This document shows, in pieces, positions 54,281 to 62,825 of a stretch of DNA of 64,000 nucleotides. The notes under the pieces are model-generated. The model saw nothing but the letters and a program-made list of their open reading frames with translations, searched no databases and was not told the origin of the DNA. The DNA comes from Streptomyces camponoticapitis. GTDB lineage: Bacteria; Actinomycetota; Actinomycetes; Streptomycetales; Streptomycetaceae. The stretch lies in assembly GCF_014646115.1 (NCBI RefSeq), contig NZ_BMMV01000021.1, forward strand, positions 1 through 64,000, in the 5' to 3' direction. How positions within the stretch are numbered: position 1 is the stretch's first letter; each line of letters opens with the position of its first letter. Both the position numbers and the translations under genes were made by a program.

Positions 54281-55549
54281 ATGGATCTTGAGCTGTGGCA
54301 AGGGTTGGCGGGGTTGGTACTCGCCGGCGTTGGCCTTCACTACGCACGGAGGGCGCTCGATCCCGAAAGCGCGAGCGAGTCACGACGGTCGTTCGTCAAT
54401 GAGCGGAAGGACATGCGCGCACGCTACAGCGAACTCTCCGAGCTAGCTGCCGACATTCACGTCCGCGCGCGCCCCACCCTGGAACGGATCGGGAGCTCAA
54501 CTCTGCTGTGGGAACCAGTGATGCGCCCGCCGCAGCCGGTTCGGCTACAGGAAGTCACACTCACCTGGCGGGAGAACTTGCCACCGACCGACCCCGCACT
54601 GCTCCGAGCGGCACGACGCTACCTGCCGAAAGAAACCAGATCACGTTCGTACGAGCGATACTCCTCGGCCATGGGCGATCTTGCCCGGCCGGCTCTCTAC
54701 GAGGACAACCAGTGCTTCCGGCTGGTCCAGGCCGACTGGTCGCACCCCGACGGGCCACACCTGGGCTTCGGCGCCAGCCAGTACTTCGAACTCATCGATC
54801 AGAACGAGGCTGTCGCCCACGAACTAGCCGCGACAACTCAACGGGAACCAGGACGGCTGCCGCACTGGCGGCGACTGCCCATGCGCAACTTCCTCGCTGA
54901 CGACCCATTGCGGCTGGAGAAGCGAAAGGTGCTCCCCTCCGTCGGCACCCTGACTCTGCGTCGTACCCCTGACGGACATGCGTCCTTCTTCCTGCTGAAG
55001 CGAGGCACAGGCAAGGTCGCCACAGTGGAAGACACGTACGGGCCGGTGCCCGGCGGGATGATCCAGCCAGCCTCGCTGTCACCTCTCGCGCATCGGCGGG
55101 ACCTGTCCCTGTGGCGTGTGATCATGCGCGAATACAACGAGGAACTGCTCGGCGCCCCGGAAGCGAAGGGCGACAGCGGCACCGAGGTCGACTACACCCA
55201 GCCTCCTTACAGCCTGCTTGACGACGCGCTGAATGACGGTTCTCTGCGAATCTGGTGCTTTGGCATGGCACTCGAACCCCTACACCTCGCCGTATGCGTA
55301 CTGACCGTGGCAGTCTTCGAGGCCGATGCCTTCGACACAATCTTCGCCGGGGCCGTGGAGGAGAGCGACGAAGGCCACGTGATCAGTGGGCACCGGACAC
55401 CCGGCAAGGTCGTAGGGCTGCCATTCACCGAGGCCAATGTCTCCGGTCTCCGCGCATGGAAACTGTCGTCACCCGCTGCAGGACTCCTACGACTGGCGCT
55501 GCAGCACCAGGAGATGCTCCTCGCGCCGCCCAACAACGCTTCAGCGTGA
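54281..55549 (+). CDS. membrane-anchored Nudix-like domain protein
   Basis: 422 residues. A single N-terminal membrane helix (LWQGLAGLVLAGVGLHYARR) is followed by a helical, charged region (ESRRSFVNERKDMRARYSEL) and a central domain of unknown type. From about residue 225 the sequence looks like a Nudix fold: GTLTLRRTPDGHASFFLLKR, YGPVPGGMIQPASLSPLAHR, then SLWRVIMREYNEELLGAPE. The last matches the REUxEExGU half of the Nudix box, while the usual Gly-x5-Glu start is altered. It ends with strands (IWCFGMALEPLHLAVCVLTV) and helices. Nudix enzymes hydrolyse nucleoside diphosphates linked to other groups; activity here is unproven. The gene stands alone between 24-bp direct repeats. GGGGGAA precedes the ATG. 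Confidence 0.7.
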   Translation: MDLELWQGLAGLVLAGVGLHYARRALDPESASESRRSFVNERKDMRARYSELSELAADIHVRARPTLERIGSSTLLWEPVMRPPQPVRLQEVTLTWRENLPPTDPALLRAARRYLPKETRSRSYERYSSAMGDLARPALYEDNQCFRLVQADWSHPDGPHLGFGASQYFELIDQNEAVAHELAATTQREPGRLPHWRRLPMRNFLADDPLRLEKRKVLPSVGTLTLRRTPDGHASFFLLKRGTGKVATVEDTYGPVPGGMIQPASLSPLAHRRDLSLWRVIMREYNEELLGAPEAKGDSGTEVDYTQPPYSLLDDALNDGSLRIWCFGMALEPLHLAVCVLTVAVFEADAFDTIFAGAVEESDEGHVISGHRTPGKVVGLPFTEANVSGLRAWKLSSPAAGLLRLALQHQEMLLAPPNNASA

Positions 55550-55611
55550 GCGACGTGCTCACCTCATGCCGCTGCGCGTAAGGCTGTGAGCAAACCTCCC
55601 GAACGCGTTTA

Positions 55612-55635
55612 CCTGGGGAAGCGTTGCACTCCGGC
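55612..55635 (+). repeat. 24-bp direct repeat, right copy
   Basis: CCTGGGGAAGCGTTGCACTC then CGGC, matching the copy at 52518-52541 at 21 of 24 positions in the same orientation. It starts 62 bases after the Nudix-like gene and lies just before a replication-type gene fragment. Confidence 0.5.
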
Positions 55636-55639
55636 CGGC

Positions 55640-55945
55640 GGATGTGCAGCCCGGAGTCCGCACCGGGACGGTGTCGGCTCCTCACCTCCGAGGAACCGGA
55701 GACGTGGCGCCGACGCTACCCGCTCTTCCCCCGGCTCCTGTTCGTCCCGTCACGCCACCGGCCCCACCGGCATGAACAACCGCATCAGAGCCCTGCACGC
55801 CCCCACCACCGACCGCGCCGTCGGCTTCTTCCCGAGCCACGTCCCGGCCCTGGCCACACCACTCACCGACCTCCTCCACCACGGGCCGGCCGCCCCCATC
55901 TGGCACCCCGTGCAAGACCTCGACCGCAGAGTCGCATGGAGACAC
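55640..55945 (+). pseudogene. replication-relaxation-like protein C-terminal fragment, frameshifted
   Basis: One frame has EEPETWRRRYPLFPRLLFV. After a frameshift near 55752 it continues GPTGMNNRIRALHAPTTDRA, FFPSHVPALATPLTDLLHHG and APIWHPVQDLDRRVAW. That order (a PxFPRLLFV strand, then NRIxALHA, then a VPxLAxPLxDLLxHG helix and a PVWxPVxD tail) is the C-terminal part of replication-relaxation family proteins carried by actinomycete plasmids and integrative elements. The N-terminal winged helix is absent. Confidence 0.5.
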
Positions 55946-56130
55946 CGGCACCCCGTGAGTACGGCCTCAACAGACCGGCGGCCTACGAACGTCGGGTACG
56001 GGTGTCGGAGACGGCAGCCGTCCGCTCCTTCACCACCGACCGGGCACCCTCCGCCTCCGATCCCCCGTCGATGGCCTCCGGCGCCCCGGCCGCCGACACC
56101 CGGGCCGTACAGGGCTCATCTCCGCCGTTC

Positions 56131-56442
56131 TCAGGGAACGAGAGCCCCTGTACAGGCCGCTCCAGCGATCGCCGGGATCACCCACGTCGTGGCGAGTCCA
56201 GCGCTGCAAGAGGCCCACGCGGTCGGGGTGCCAATCGTCCCAACGGCGCACCACCCCGCCCTGGCCTTGGTCACGGTGTAGCCGACCGAGCTGAGGATAT
56301 CCGTGCACTCACTGAAACCGAGGGTCCCGACCTGGCCCTGGGAATGACTGCTGGGCGCCTGTGCCGACGCCGGAGCGGCCGCGAGGCCGATCACGATCGT
56401 AGCGGCGGCTCCGGCAACCGTGACGGCGGTGAAACGTCGCAT
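56131..56442 (-). CDS. small secreted protein with four Cys
   Basis: 103 residues with a textbook signal peptide: RRFTAVTVAGAAATIVIGLA, cleavage near ASA-QA. The ATG at 56442 is preceded by GGAGG five bases upstream. The mature part is about 75 residues with four Cys (SECTDIL, GWCAVGT, ASCSAG, AACTGAL). These could form two disulfides or sit in the Gly/Ala-rich C-terminal hydrophobic stretch (WASCSAGLATTWVIPAIAGA). It resembles small exported Streptomyces proteins with no known role. It is monocistronic. I see no cognate processing enzyme nearby. Confidence 0.85.
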   Translation of the reverse strand: MRRFTAVTVAGAAATIVIGLAAAPASAQAPSSHSQGQVGTLGFSECTDILSSVGYTVTKARAGWCAVGTIGTPTAWASCSAGLATTWVIPAIAGAACTGALVP

Positions 56443-56459
56443 GTTTCCTCCGGTTGTTC

Positions 56460-57522
56460 TCCTGCGGATCTAGGTCAGGTCTCGAAGACCGAGCCCAACC
56501 TCCACGTGAGAAGCCTCCCTAACTCGCCTCCGGGAGCCCTTGTCGTAGCACGCACACTCCTTGTCACTCCGCGCACAAATCAGGGTGGGCCGACGGCTTT
56601 GTCCGTCGCCGAGGCCACGGGAGCGGGAGACCGGTCAACGCCCTGAGAACCAGTACCTGTTGGCCGCCGGTGCGCACGGCACACGTCGGCCGCCCGGCCC
56701 CGTCAGGCGGGCGGGCGGAGCCGGGCGGGCGGGCGGGCGGTCGGAGCCGGGCGGGCAGACAACTCATCGCCTCGCCGGGCAGCAGCCTGGGCGGAGGCGC
56801 GCGGCGCGCAGCGGGCCGGGGTGGCGGTCGCCGCGGTGGCTCGCGGCTTCGCGCTCCAGGCGCGCGAGGATGATCTCCGCCAGTCGCGTGCCCAAAAGGG
56901 TGCGGTGCGGGCCCGACTTGGCTTCGTCCGCCTCGTTCCCGCCGGCCAGTGCGAGGAACCGGTCGGCGAGGTCGGCGGCCTCGATGTCGCTCCACTCGTC
57001 TCGATGCCCTCCGCCCTGGTGGCGGCGACGTTGTCGGCGTCCCGGGGCGCGCACTCCAGCTTGCACGTGGCCAGCAGACGACGGCCGTCCATCAGGTCCG
57101 GGCGCACCCCCGGGGCCCGCGACGCGGAGCCGTCCACGGGCCACGTCTGCGGGCCGATGCTCTGGATGACGCAGCTGCCGGTCGGCGGGACCGACCACGT
57201 CGTCCTGCTGCTCCGGGTGCTCGGTCTGCGGCCGGTCCGCTACGGCGCGGCGGCGGGCGTCGGCCTTGCTGCGTGGCGTGGAGGGCGAATTGCGGAGTTC
57301 TGTTGGTCTTCGAGGATGACGAGGCGACAGGCGGCCTCGACGGGTGCCCTGGTCGACGAGTCCGCCCCCGGTCGGCTCTGAACGCAGGGTCAAGTGTTCC
57401 GCGACTCTGCGTCAAAGACTTCTGCCCCGAGCCGGGGCACTCTGATTCCGCGAGAGCATCTCGGCTACCGAGATGCTCTGGCCTGCGGCATTGCTGGGGC
57501 TTCGCCTCCGAATTCTAGAAAG
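56460..57522. other. unresolved region, probable decayed genes
   Basis: Over a kilobase without a convincing gene. On the minus strand, DLADRFLALAGGNEADEAKS and LLGTRLAEIILARLEREAA (56830-57000) are protein-like, and a preceding piece, DGRRLLATCKLECAPRDADN, sits in another frame. This suggests a frameshifted gene of unknown family. A GC-rich tandem repeat lies at 56707-56757. Confidence 0.4.
56707..56757. repeat. GC-rich tandem repeat
   Basis: Repeats of GGCGGGC interleaved with two copies of CGGAGCCGGGCGGGC. Purely low-complexity sequence that inflates spurious open frames on both strands. No function inferred. Confidence 0.7.
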
Positions 57523-57536
57523 AAGGAGAGACCGTT

Positions 57537-57956
57537 ATGCGTTTAGCGACGAGTCTGACGAGTGCCGATCAGGTGGCCAGAACAATGCTCAAGCGTGGAG
57601 TCGTGGTCGGTGCGGCCGCCGCCATGATGGTCGGTTTCGCGTCGGCTCCAGCTTCGGCTGCCAACCTCGGCATCCAGCTTCCGAACAGCCGTGGGACCAT
57701 GACATTCACCGACAGCGGCGACATCTTCACCGTATGCGACACTCGGGCTGACGGCCATGGCGTCACCGGAACCCTGCGGGCCCTTAACCACCTCACTGGC
57801 CAGATCGTCGTGATAGATAGCTGGGACGATGGCGGTGACAGCGGCTGCGACGGCGGGAACCAAGACGTCCGAAGCAACACCGCCCACGACATGGTGCTGT
57901 GCTGGCATGGCGGCGGCGCCTGCAAAGTCTCCCGGGTCTTCAAGGAGAACGAGTAA
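57537..57956 (+). CDS. small secreted protein, hypothetical
   Basis: 139 residues from ATG 57537, with AAGGAG eight bases upstream. An N-terminal hydrophobic segment (RGVVVGAAAAMMVGFASAP, cleavage near ASA-AN) follows a 20-residue leader. A second start at MLKRG (57582) would give a more standard signal peptide. The mature domain of about 95 residues is beta-rich (GTMTFTDSGDIFTVCDTRAD, TGTLRALNHLTGQIVVIDSW) with four Cys and an Asp/Gly-rich loop (DDGGDSGCDGGNQDVRS) that might bind calcium. The family is not recognised, although similar small exported proteins are common in Streptomyces. It is monocistronic. Confidence 0.85.
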   Translation: MRLATSLTSADQVARTMLKRGVVVGAAAAMMVGFASAPASAANLGIQLPNSRGTMTFTDSGDIFTVCDTRADGHGVTGTLRALNHLTGQIVVIDSWDDGGDSGCDGGNQDVRSNTAHDMVLCWHGGGACKVSRVFKENE

Positions 57957-58188
57957 GCCCTTCCCGGCCCGCCCGCAGCAATACGGGCGGGCCGAACGGT
58001 CCCAACGACCCGAGCACCAGACCGCGACCGACACCGCGATCACACCGTCCTCGACGATGACAACAGCGACCGATCGCGACCAGCGTCACTACCATCGCGC
58101 ATACCGACGCCGTGTACGGCGTACCGAACCAGCTGGAAAGAAACGTCGCCATAAACGCCGCAGTACCCGCGAACACCACATAAGCCAA
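57940..58188 (-). pseudogene. possible small membrane-protein fragment
   Basis: From a TTG at 58188 the minus strand reads YVVFAGTAAFMATFLSSWFG and then YTASVCAMVVTLVAIG, two plausible membrane helices. It then turns Arg/Gly-rich until the stop. Overlap with the 3' end of the secreted-protein gene and the poor tail suggest a relic, not a working gene. Confidence 0.3.
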
Positions 58189-58322
58189 GCTTGGAACCGC
58201 TGGTCAAGGGCTGGTTGGACGGGCTTTGGGAGGGCTCGTGCTGGTCGTCGGTGGCTGGCTGTGGGGTAGGTCGTCTGCCCACCAACACCCCGCCGGGGCG
58301 GCCAGGTTGGAGGGAGGTCATC

Positions 58323-59201
58323 ATGTCAGGCATGGATCATCAGGGGCAGTTTCGTCGTGCCGCGCTTGAGCTGGGCTTCCCGGACGACGAGATCAGCAGG
58401 TTCAGCCGGCACCTCCGTCTGTCGATCGGGTTGAGCGGGGTTTCCGGTGATGGTTCGGTCGGGCAGTTCGGTGGGGTGCCCCGGCTGCCGGTGGGCATGA
58501 GCTGGCCCTCCGCCGACGACAGCCCGTTGCCGTTCGTCTTCTCCGTCGACTGCGGGGCGCTGCCGAGAGTCGACGGCTTCGAGGTGCCCGCAGACGGGAC
58601 GCTTCTCGTCTTCCTGAACCACGAGGATGATCACCTGGACGACACCGGGAAGTACGCGCGAGTCGTGTATGTACCGAACGGCACTGATACCGCGGTCGCG
58701 GAGTCCCCCCACTCCGGATTCACCGGCAGGCAGTACGACGTCAGCGCCTCGCTCCTCGCCGAGCTCCCCCGTTGGTTCGGGACGGACGAAGACGAGGAGG
58801 AAGACTGGGAGGACTTGTCGCCTTTCCATCAGCAGTTGGTTCGTGACCTGGAGCGTGACGTCCCGCATCTGAACGAACTCTGTGCTCTCGCCTACGACCT
58901 CTGGCCTGGCGAAGGGCTCGCCAGCGCCCGCATCGGCGGGTACGCCGAAGATGAGGTGATCACGAGCATTGCGGAGCAGACCCTCGCGGGGCTCGAGAAG
59001 GCTGGCGAGATCGTCATCCCGATGGCGAAGTGGTCTTCCCATGTGGAGAAGGAGACGCACCGGCTGACGAGCGAATGGATGTCGCTCGCCCGCTTTCCCG
59101 TGGCCGACGAGTATTACTACGGGAGTTTCACCATCCGCCACGACGACCTGGCCGCCGCTCGGGTGGACAAGGCGCTTCCCGTAACCACGTTCAGCGAGTA
59201 G
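58323..59201 (+). CDS. DUF1963 (YwqG-like) family protein
   Basis: 292 residues from ATG 58323, with GGAGG upstream. It matches DUF1963/YwqG: GGVPRLPVGMSWPSADDSPL and PFVFSVDCGALPRVDGFEVP are the family's substrate-free but conserved opening. LLVFLNHEDDHLDDTGKYAR and VVYVPNGTDTAVAE follow, and the C-terminal half ends with VADEYYYGSFTIRHDDLAA, like the usual YFxIxxxDLxxxRFD motif. The family is cytoplasmic and widespread, sometimes near toxin/immunity genes, with no known reaction. No operon partner is present. Confidence 0.9.
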   Translation: MSGMDHQGQFRRAALELGFPDDEISRFSRHLRLSIGLSGVSGDGSVGQFGGVPRLPVGMSWPSADDSPLPFVFSVDCGALPRVDGFEVPADGTLLVFLNHEDDHLDDTGKYARVVYVPNGTDTAVAESPHSGFTGRQYDVSASLLAELPRWFGTDEDEEEDWEDLSPFHQQLVRDLERDVPHLNELCALAYDLWPGEGLASARIGGYAEDEVITSIAEQTLAGLEKAGEIVIPMAKWSSHVEKETHRLTSEWMSLARFPVADEYYYGSFTIRHDDLAAARVDKALPVTTFSE

Positions 59202-59285
59202 AACACCGAGCTCTTTCCGGACCGGCGATATGACAGCGAGTCTGCCCCGTGACGGCAGCCGCCCACCCGGGCTCTCCGGGCAGCG

Positions 59286-59650
59286 GTGTTGCTCGCTTCC
59301 CCGAAGGGCGGGCTCGCCCAGGTGGAGGACAAGGTCCGCGCCCTCGGCTCGCAGGCGCTGACGGTACCGACCGATCTGACTTCCCGAAGTGCCACCAGCG
59401 AGCCTCTTCGGGACGATCCCCGTGACACAGCACGTCCTTCCCGTCATGAGCCGGCAGCGAGCCAGCGCATCGTGAACATGTCGTCGGTGATGGGGCGTCA
59501 GCCGTTCGCCCGGTTCGGCTCGTACGTGATCGCGATGCACTCCGTCTCCGCCTTCTCGGACGGCCTCCGCCAGGAGGTAGCCGACATGCGTGGCATGTGC
59601 GGCTTCAGCATGGTGAATCTCCCCTGGTGGTGGCCGCCGGGAATCCGGCC
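59286..59650 (+). pseudogene. short-chain dehydrogenase remnant
   Basis: Pieces of an SDR appear in alternating frames. LASPKGGLAQVEDKVRALGS and ALTVPTDLTS come first, then in another frame LFGTIPVTQHVLPVMSRQRA. The first frame then returns with RIVNMSSVMGRQPFARFGSY and SVSAFSDGLRQEVADM. The Ser-Ser and Tyr of the active site can be seen, but the Tyr-x3-Lys position reads Tyr-Val-Ile-Ala-Met, without Lys. The Rossmann TGxxxGxG start is missing. The gene is clearly broken. Confidence 0.65.
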
Positions 59651-59830
59651 GGTCCGGGTGACATGTGTTCGCCGTTCGGGGGGTCTTGCGGCACGTACGC
59701 TTTTCGACAAGCGGCAGCGCCCGCCCACCTCGCCCCTCGGCCGACGGTGCGAATCTGAGATGCCATCAGACTGGCGAACCGAGGCCGGAGACGTCGTTGG
59801 CAGGGAGTCGACAAGTGCTTCGCATTGCGT

Positions 59831-60805
59831 CTACTCGAAGTGGACCTGGCTGCGGAAGCTGCTCGGAGGCACGCCGTAAGCCGAGCGGAAGGCGCGGGAG
59901 AAGACGGCGGCGTCGGTGAAGCCGCAGCTGGCGGCGACGGCGTGGATGGGGACGGCGCGCAGGCTGGGCTCCGCGAGGTCGCGGCGGGCGCGTTGCAGGC
60001 GCTGGAGGCGGATCCAGGCCCCGACCGTCTCCTCTTCGCCCTCGAAGAGGCGGTGCAAGTAACTGGCGGAGATGTGGTGCGCCGCAGCGATCATGGGCGG
60101 GTTCAGGTGCGGATCGTGCAGGTGCTGCTGGACGAAGGCACGGATGCGTAACACGAGGGTCCGCCGGCGAGTCTCCGGGAGGAGTAAGTTGTCGGCTTCC
60201 AGGGTGTGGGCGAAGAGTGCGGACAGCAGATCAACAACCACTGTCCCGAGCCGCGGCGCGTCGGCGGGCTGGTAAGAATCGGCGCCTCGCGCCAGCTGGG
60301 TGAGCAACTGCGCCAGCAGGGCGCCGAAGCCCTCCTGCGTTGGCAACCGCAGGCTGGCTGCCTTGTCGAGCTGGGTCCGGGGCAGTGACAGCAGTGCTTT
60401 GGGGACTTCCAGCCCAATTCCTGTGTGAAGGCTTGAGCCGTCGCCTCCATGCACGTCGACGGGGCGCGAGGTGTCGACGACGCACAGACTGTCTGGACCG
60501 TACACGGCCTCCTCATCACCCCGGGCAACGCGCAGTGCCCCGTTCAACGGCAGGGAGAGGTGAAGTCCCTCGGGATCGGACCGCCGGATCAGTTTGGGTG
60601 TCCGCCGAAAACACACCGGCTGGAACGTCGTCGGCCACACCGACACGGCACCGAGGTCCAGCAAGCGCTGAGAAGCCCGGAAATCCGCCCGGTGGTCACT
60701 GTGCAGTTCCAGCGGAGCATGCGTCTGACTGATCAGTTCACGCCAGCAGTCGAACCGGTCCGCCGCCGATACGTCATCACTCCGGAATACCGTCTCAATC
60801 AGCAT
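59831..60805 (-). CDS. AraC-family transcriptional regulator
   Basis: 324 residues from ATG 60805, preceded by GAGGGGG. The N-terminal AraC-binding-like sensory domain (SAADRFDCWRELISQTHAPL, RRSDPEGLHLSLPLNGALRV) spans about 1-190. The C-terminal two-helix AraC DNA-binding domain has NPPMIAAAHHISASYLHRLF, RLQRARRDLAEPSL and the signature IHAVAASCGFTDAAVFSRAF followed by YGVPPSSFR. It belongs to the one-component AraC/XylS activators common in Streptomyces. No obvious target lies beside it: the upstream SDR is a pseudogene and may have been the former target. Confidence 0.94.
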   Translation of the reverse strand: MLIETVFRSDDVSAADRFDCWRELISQTHAPLELHSDHRADFRASQRLLDLGAVSVWPTTFQPVCFRRTPKLIRRSDPEGLHLSLPLNGALRVARGDEEAVYGPDSLCVVDTSRPVDVHGGDGSSLHTGIGLEVPKALLSLPRTQLDKAASLRLPTQEGFGALLAQLLTQLARGADSYQPADAPRLGTVVVDLLSALFAHTLEADNLLLPETRRRTLVLRIRAFVQQHLHDPHLNPPMIAAAHHISASYLHRLFEGEEETVGAWIRLQRLQRARRDLAEPSLRAVPIHAVAASCGFTDAAVFSRAFRSAYGVPPSSFRSQVHFE

Positions 60806-60933
60806 GCCGCCCCCTCGCCGTCTCAAGAGTTCCAGCCTCCCTGATGAGGGCGCAGCACGGGTAGAGCAGCCACAGATACACACATGTGCAGGCGGATGAC
60901 GCACACTCAGGCAGAAGGCGCAGACACCGCTCA

Positions 60934-61230
60934 TCACCGGTCGAGACCGCCGCTTTGCTCCAGGTCATCCACGAACTGCCCGTGCACTCGAAGCTCGCGG
61001 CCTCTGCCCGGACTCGTCAAGACGATGGTCTTCGCCTCCCCGAGTGCCGTGGGGCCGGCCCCCAGTAGCTCGCGCGTGATCACCACCGCGTCGAGCACCT
61101 CGACTCGGCGCTCACTCAGCAGCCTCTGCACGACAGCCATCCCACCAGCACTCATAAGCAGCGGTCGGCACTCATCCACAAGCGCCTCAAGCCGGGCCGC
61201 CCTCTCCGGGTGCAGCCCTCTGATCACCAT
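60934..61230 (-). CDS. small hypothetical helical protein
   Basis: 98 residues from ATG 61230, with GGGGG seven bases upstream. The sequence is regular and protein-like: VIRGLHPERAARLEALVDEC, RPLLMSAGGMAVVQRLLSER, VEVLDAVVITRELLGAGPTA, LGEAKTIVLTSPGRGREL and a final VHGQFVDDLEQSGG. The predicted content is mostly helical, with no signal peptide or membrane segment. It resembles ribosomal L7/L12 C-terminal-like small proteins of Streptomyces (the LGxGPxxLxEAKxIV pattern), which is only a suggestion. Confidence 0.7.
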   Translation of the reverse strand: MVIRGLHPERAARLEALVDECRPLLMSAGGMAVVQRLLSERRVEVLDAVVITRELLGAGPTALGEAKTIVLTSPGRGRELRVHGQFVDDLEQSGGLDR

Positions 61231-61339
61231 CGCAGTGCCCCCTCGCTCCGCAGATTCGCGATCGTCCCCCGATCATGCCCCGGACGTCCTGAGCGCCGTC
61301 TTTTCCCGTGCACATCCGCGGAGGCTCAGATCACCCCAT

Positions 61340-62140
61340 CGCCTCCCAAACCGGCGGACAAACGCTGCTGCTGAAAGTGAACGATGCCATGAAGATCAAT
61401 TCCCGCAGCGAACGCCCACTCTTGCAGCAGCAGATCGATGACGTCGGCGACTGCCGCATATTCGTTCTCGAACACGAACGCCCAACAACCTGGGCGTCCG
61501 CGAAGGCCGCGTGGGCCTGCGCGCCGCGACCGACGACACCAAGGCGTGGAAGCGCGTCAACTCCGCGGACAACACGGCCAATCAGCCAAGGGTGTCCGTC
61601 CGTCACCTCCAACTACCGCCCCTCCGACGGAACCGACCAGCAGCGCGGCGCCCTCTCCGGCGAAGGCCTGCTCCGGTCCGCCTTCACCAACCCGAGCAAA
61701 CCCGCCGGCGTCCCTGTCCCCGCCGGCCAACTCCAGGACGGCAAGACCTACCAGTTTCCGCACGAACGCCTTCGACGGCACCACTACAACCTCAACGGGT
61801 CACCCTGGACCCAGTTTCGTCGTCGAAACGGCTACCGCCGGGCAGCCCACCTCGCTCCAGCCGGGCGATTCCTACACGATCACTGATCGTAAGATCATTG
61901 CCGACCCGGTCAAGGTGCAGGAGATCTTTGCCAGGGACGGCAGCCTCGAAGCCCTCGGTCTGAAGCCGACCCGCGGCCCCCCCCGCCCCCGTCGGCCCAG
62001 AACACCAGGGCTGCCTGGGAGCGCAGTTACACCACCGGAGGCAGGAAGCCTGCGGATCAGTATGAATACATCGCCGACGCCGACGACTCGGACAACGCCG
62101 CGGGCTACATCAAGAGCCGGTACTCCTACTTCCAGGAGAC
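61340..62140 (+). pseudogene. DNRLRE/wall-protein-like remnant, multiple frameshifts
   Basis: Consistent protein pieces appear across three frames: IDDVGDCRIFVLEHERPTTW, NLGVREGRVGLRAATDDTKA, SNYRPSDGTDQQRGALSGEG, VPVPAGQLQDGKTYQF, then NGSPWTQF, VVETATAGQPTSLQPGDSYT, and later YEYIADADDSDNAAGYIKSR. The (A/P)AGQLQDGxTYxFR...DGTxYN...SPWTQFxV order is typical of the fibronectin-like units in DNRLRE-type secreted or wall proteins of Streptomyces. At least four frameshifts separate the pieces. Confidence 0.5.
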
Positions 62141-62295
62141 CCTGACGGTCGTGCCGGCCATCGAGGCGGCTGCCTCTTCGCCCGTCAGACCTAGCGCGAT
62201 GCCGGCTCCCGTGCCGACGAGAGCGCGGGGACCTGACGAACGGCATCCGTGCGTCACCTCCTGCTCGACCACGCACATCCGCTCACGGTGGTAGG

Positions 62296-62313
62296 TTATA
62301 GGTCGACCACTAA
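62296..62313. promoter_or_regulatory. TetR-type operator candidate
   Basis: TTATAGGTCGACCACTAA is an imperfect 18-base palindrome around a perfect GGTCGACC core. It lies 14 bases upstream of the SnoaL-like start in what must be the promoter. A TetR gene is second in the same operon, so autoregulation is the simple reading. Confidence 0.65.
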
Positions 62314-62326
62314 CGTAGGAGTGAAG

Positions 62327-62800
62327 ATGACAGTCAAGGAAGACGACGCCGCCCGCCGCGCCGCAGCCCAGCACGCCGTGGCGGAGCACCTGCGCCTCAC
62401 CGCTGCCGGAGACACCGAGGAGTGGGTGAAGCTGTTCGCCCCGGACGCGGCGCTCGAGTTCCCGTACGCGCCGGTCGGCGTGCCCCAGCGGGTAACGGGG
62501 CGAGACGCACTGCGCGCGCACATGAGCAACTTTCCCGAGACCTTTGACGTGGAGTTCGTCGACCTGGTGTTCCACGAGACGGTCGATCCGAGTCTGGTGA
62601 TCGCCGAATTCCGCTCGAAGGGCACGGCGCTGCCGACCGGCAAGCCATACGAGCAGACGTGCATCTCCGTCGTCCGGACCGATGACGACGCGCGCATCAC
62701 CCACTACCTGGACTACTGGAACCCGCTGGTGGCGATCGAGGCGCTCACGCCCCGCGACACTCCGTCCGACTCCGACCGCGGCGTGACTTTTGGAGGCTGA
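62327..62800 (+). CDS. SnoaL-like / NTF2-fold protein
   Basis: 157 residues from ATG 62327, with AGGAG five bases upstream. The NTF2-like cone fold of SnoaL-type polyketide cyclase-like proteins is visible: QHAVAEHLRLTAAGDTEEWV, KLFAPDAALEFPYAPVGVPQ, VTGRDALRAHMSNFPETFDV and ARITHYLDYWNPLVAIEALT. Asp and His/Tyr residues in DAALEFPYAP and HYLDYWNP could line the pocket. Members are cyclases, isomerases or ketosteroid-isomerase-like hydrolases. With a TetR regulator 26 bases downstream and no polyketide genes adjacent, a detoxification or small-ligand role is more likely. That is inference. Confidence 0.88.
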   Translation: MTVKEDDAARRAAAQHAVAEHLRLTAAGDTEEWVKLFAPDAALEFPYAPVGVPQRVTGRDALRAHMSNFPETFDVEFVDLVFHETVDPSLVIAEFRSKGTALPTGKPYEQTCISVVRTDDDARITHYLDYWNPLVAIEALTPRDTPSDSDRGVTFGG

Positions 62801-62825
62801 GGGGAGCCGTGTTTGACTGACGCCC

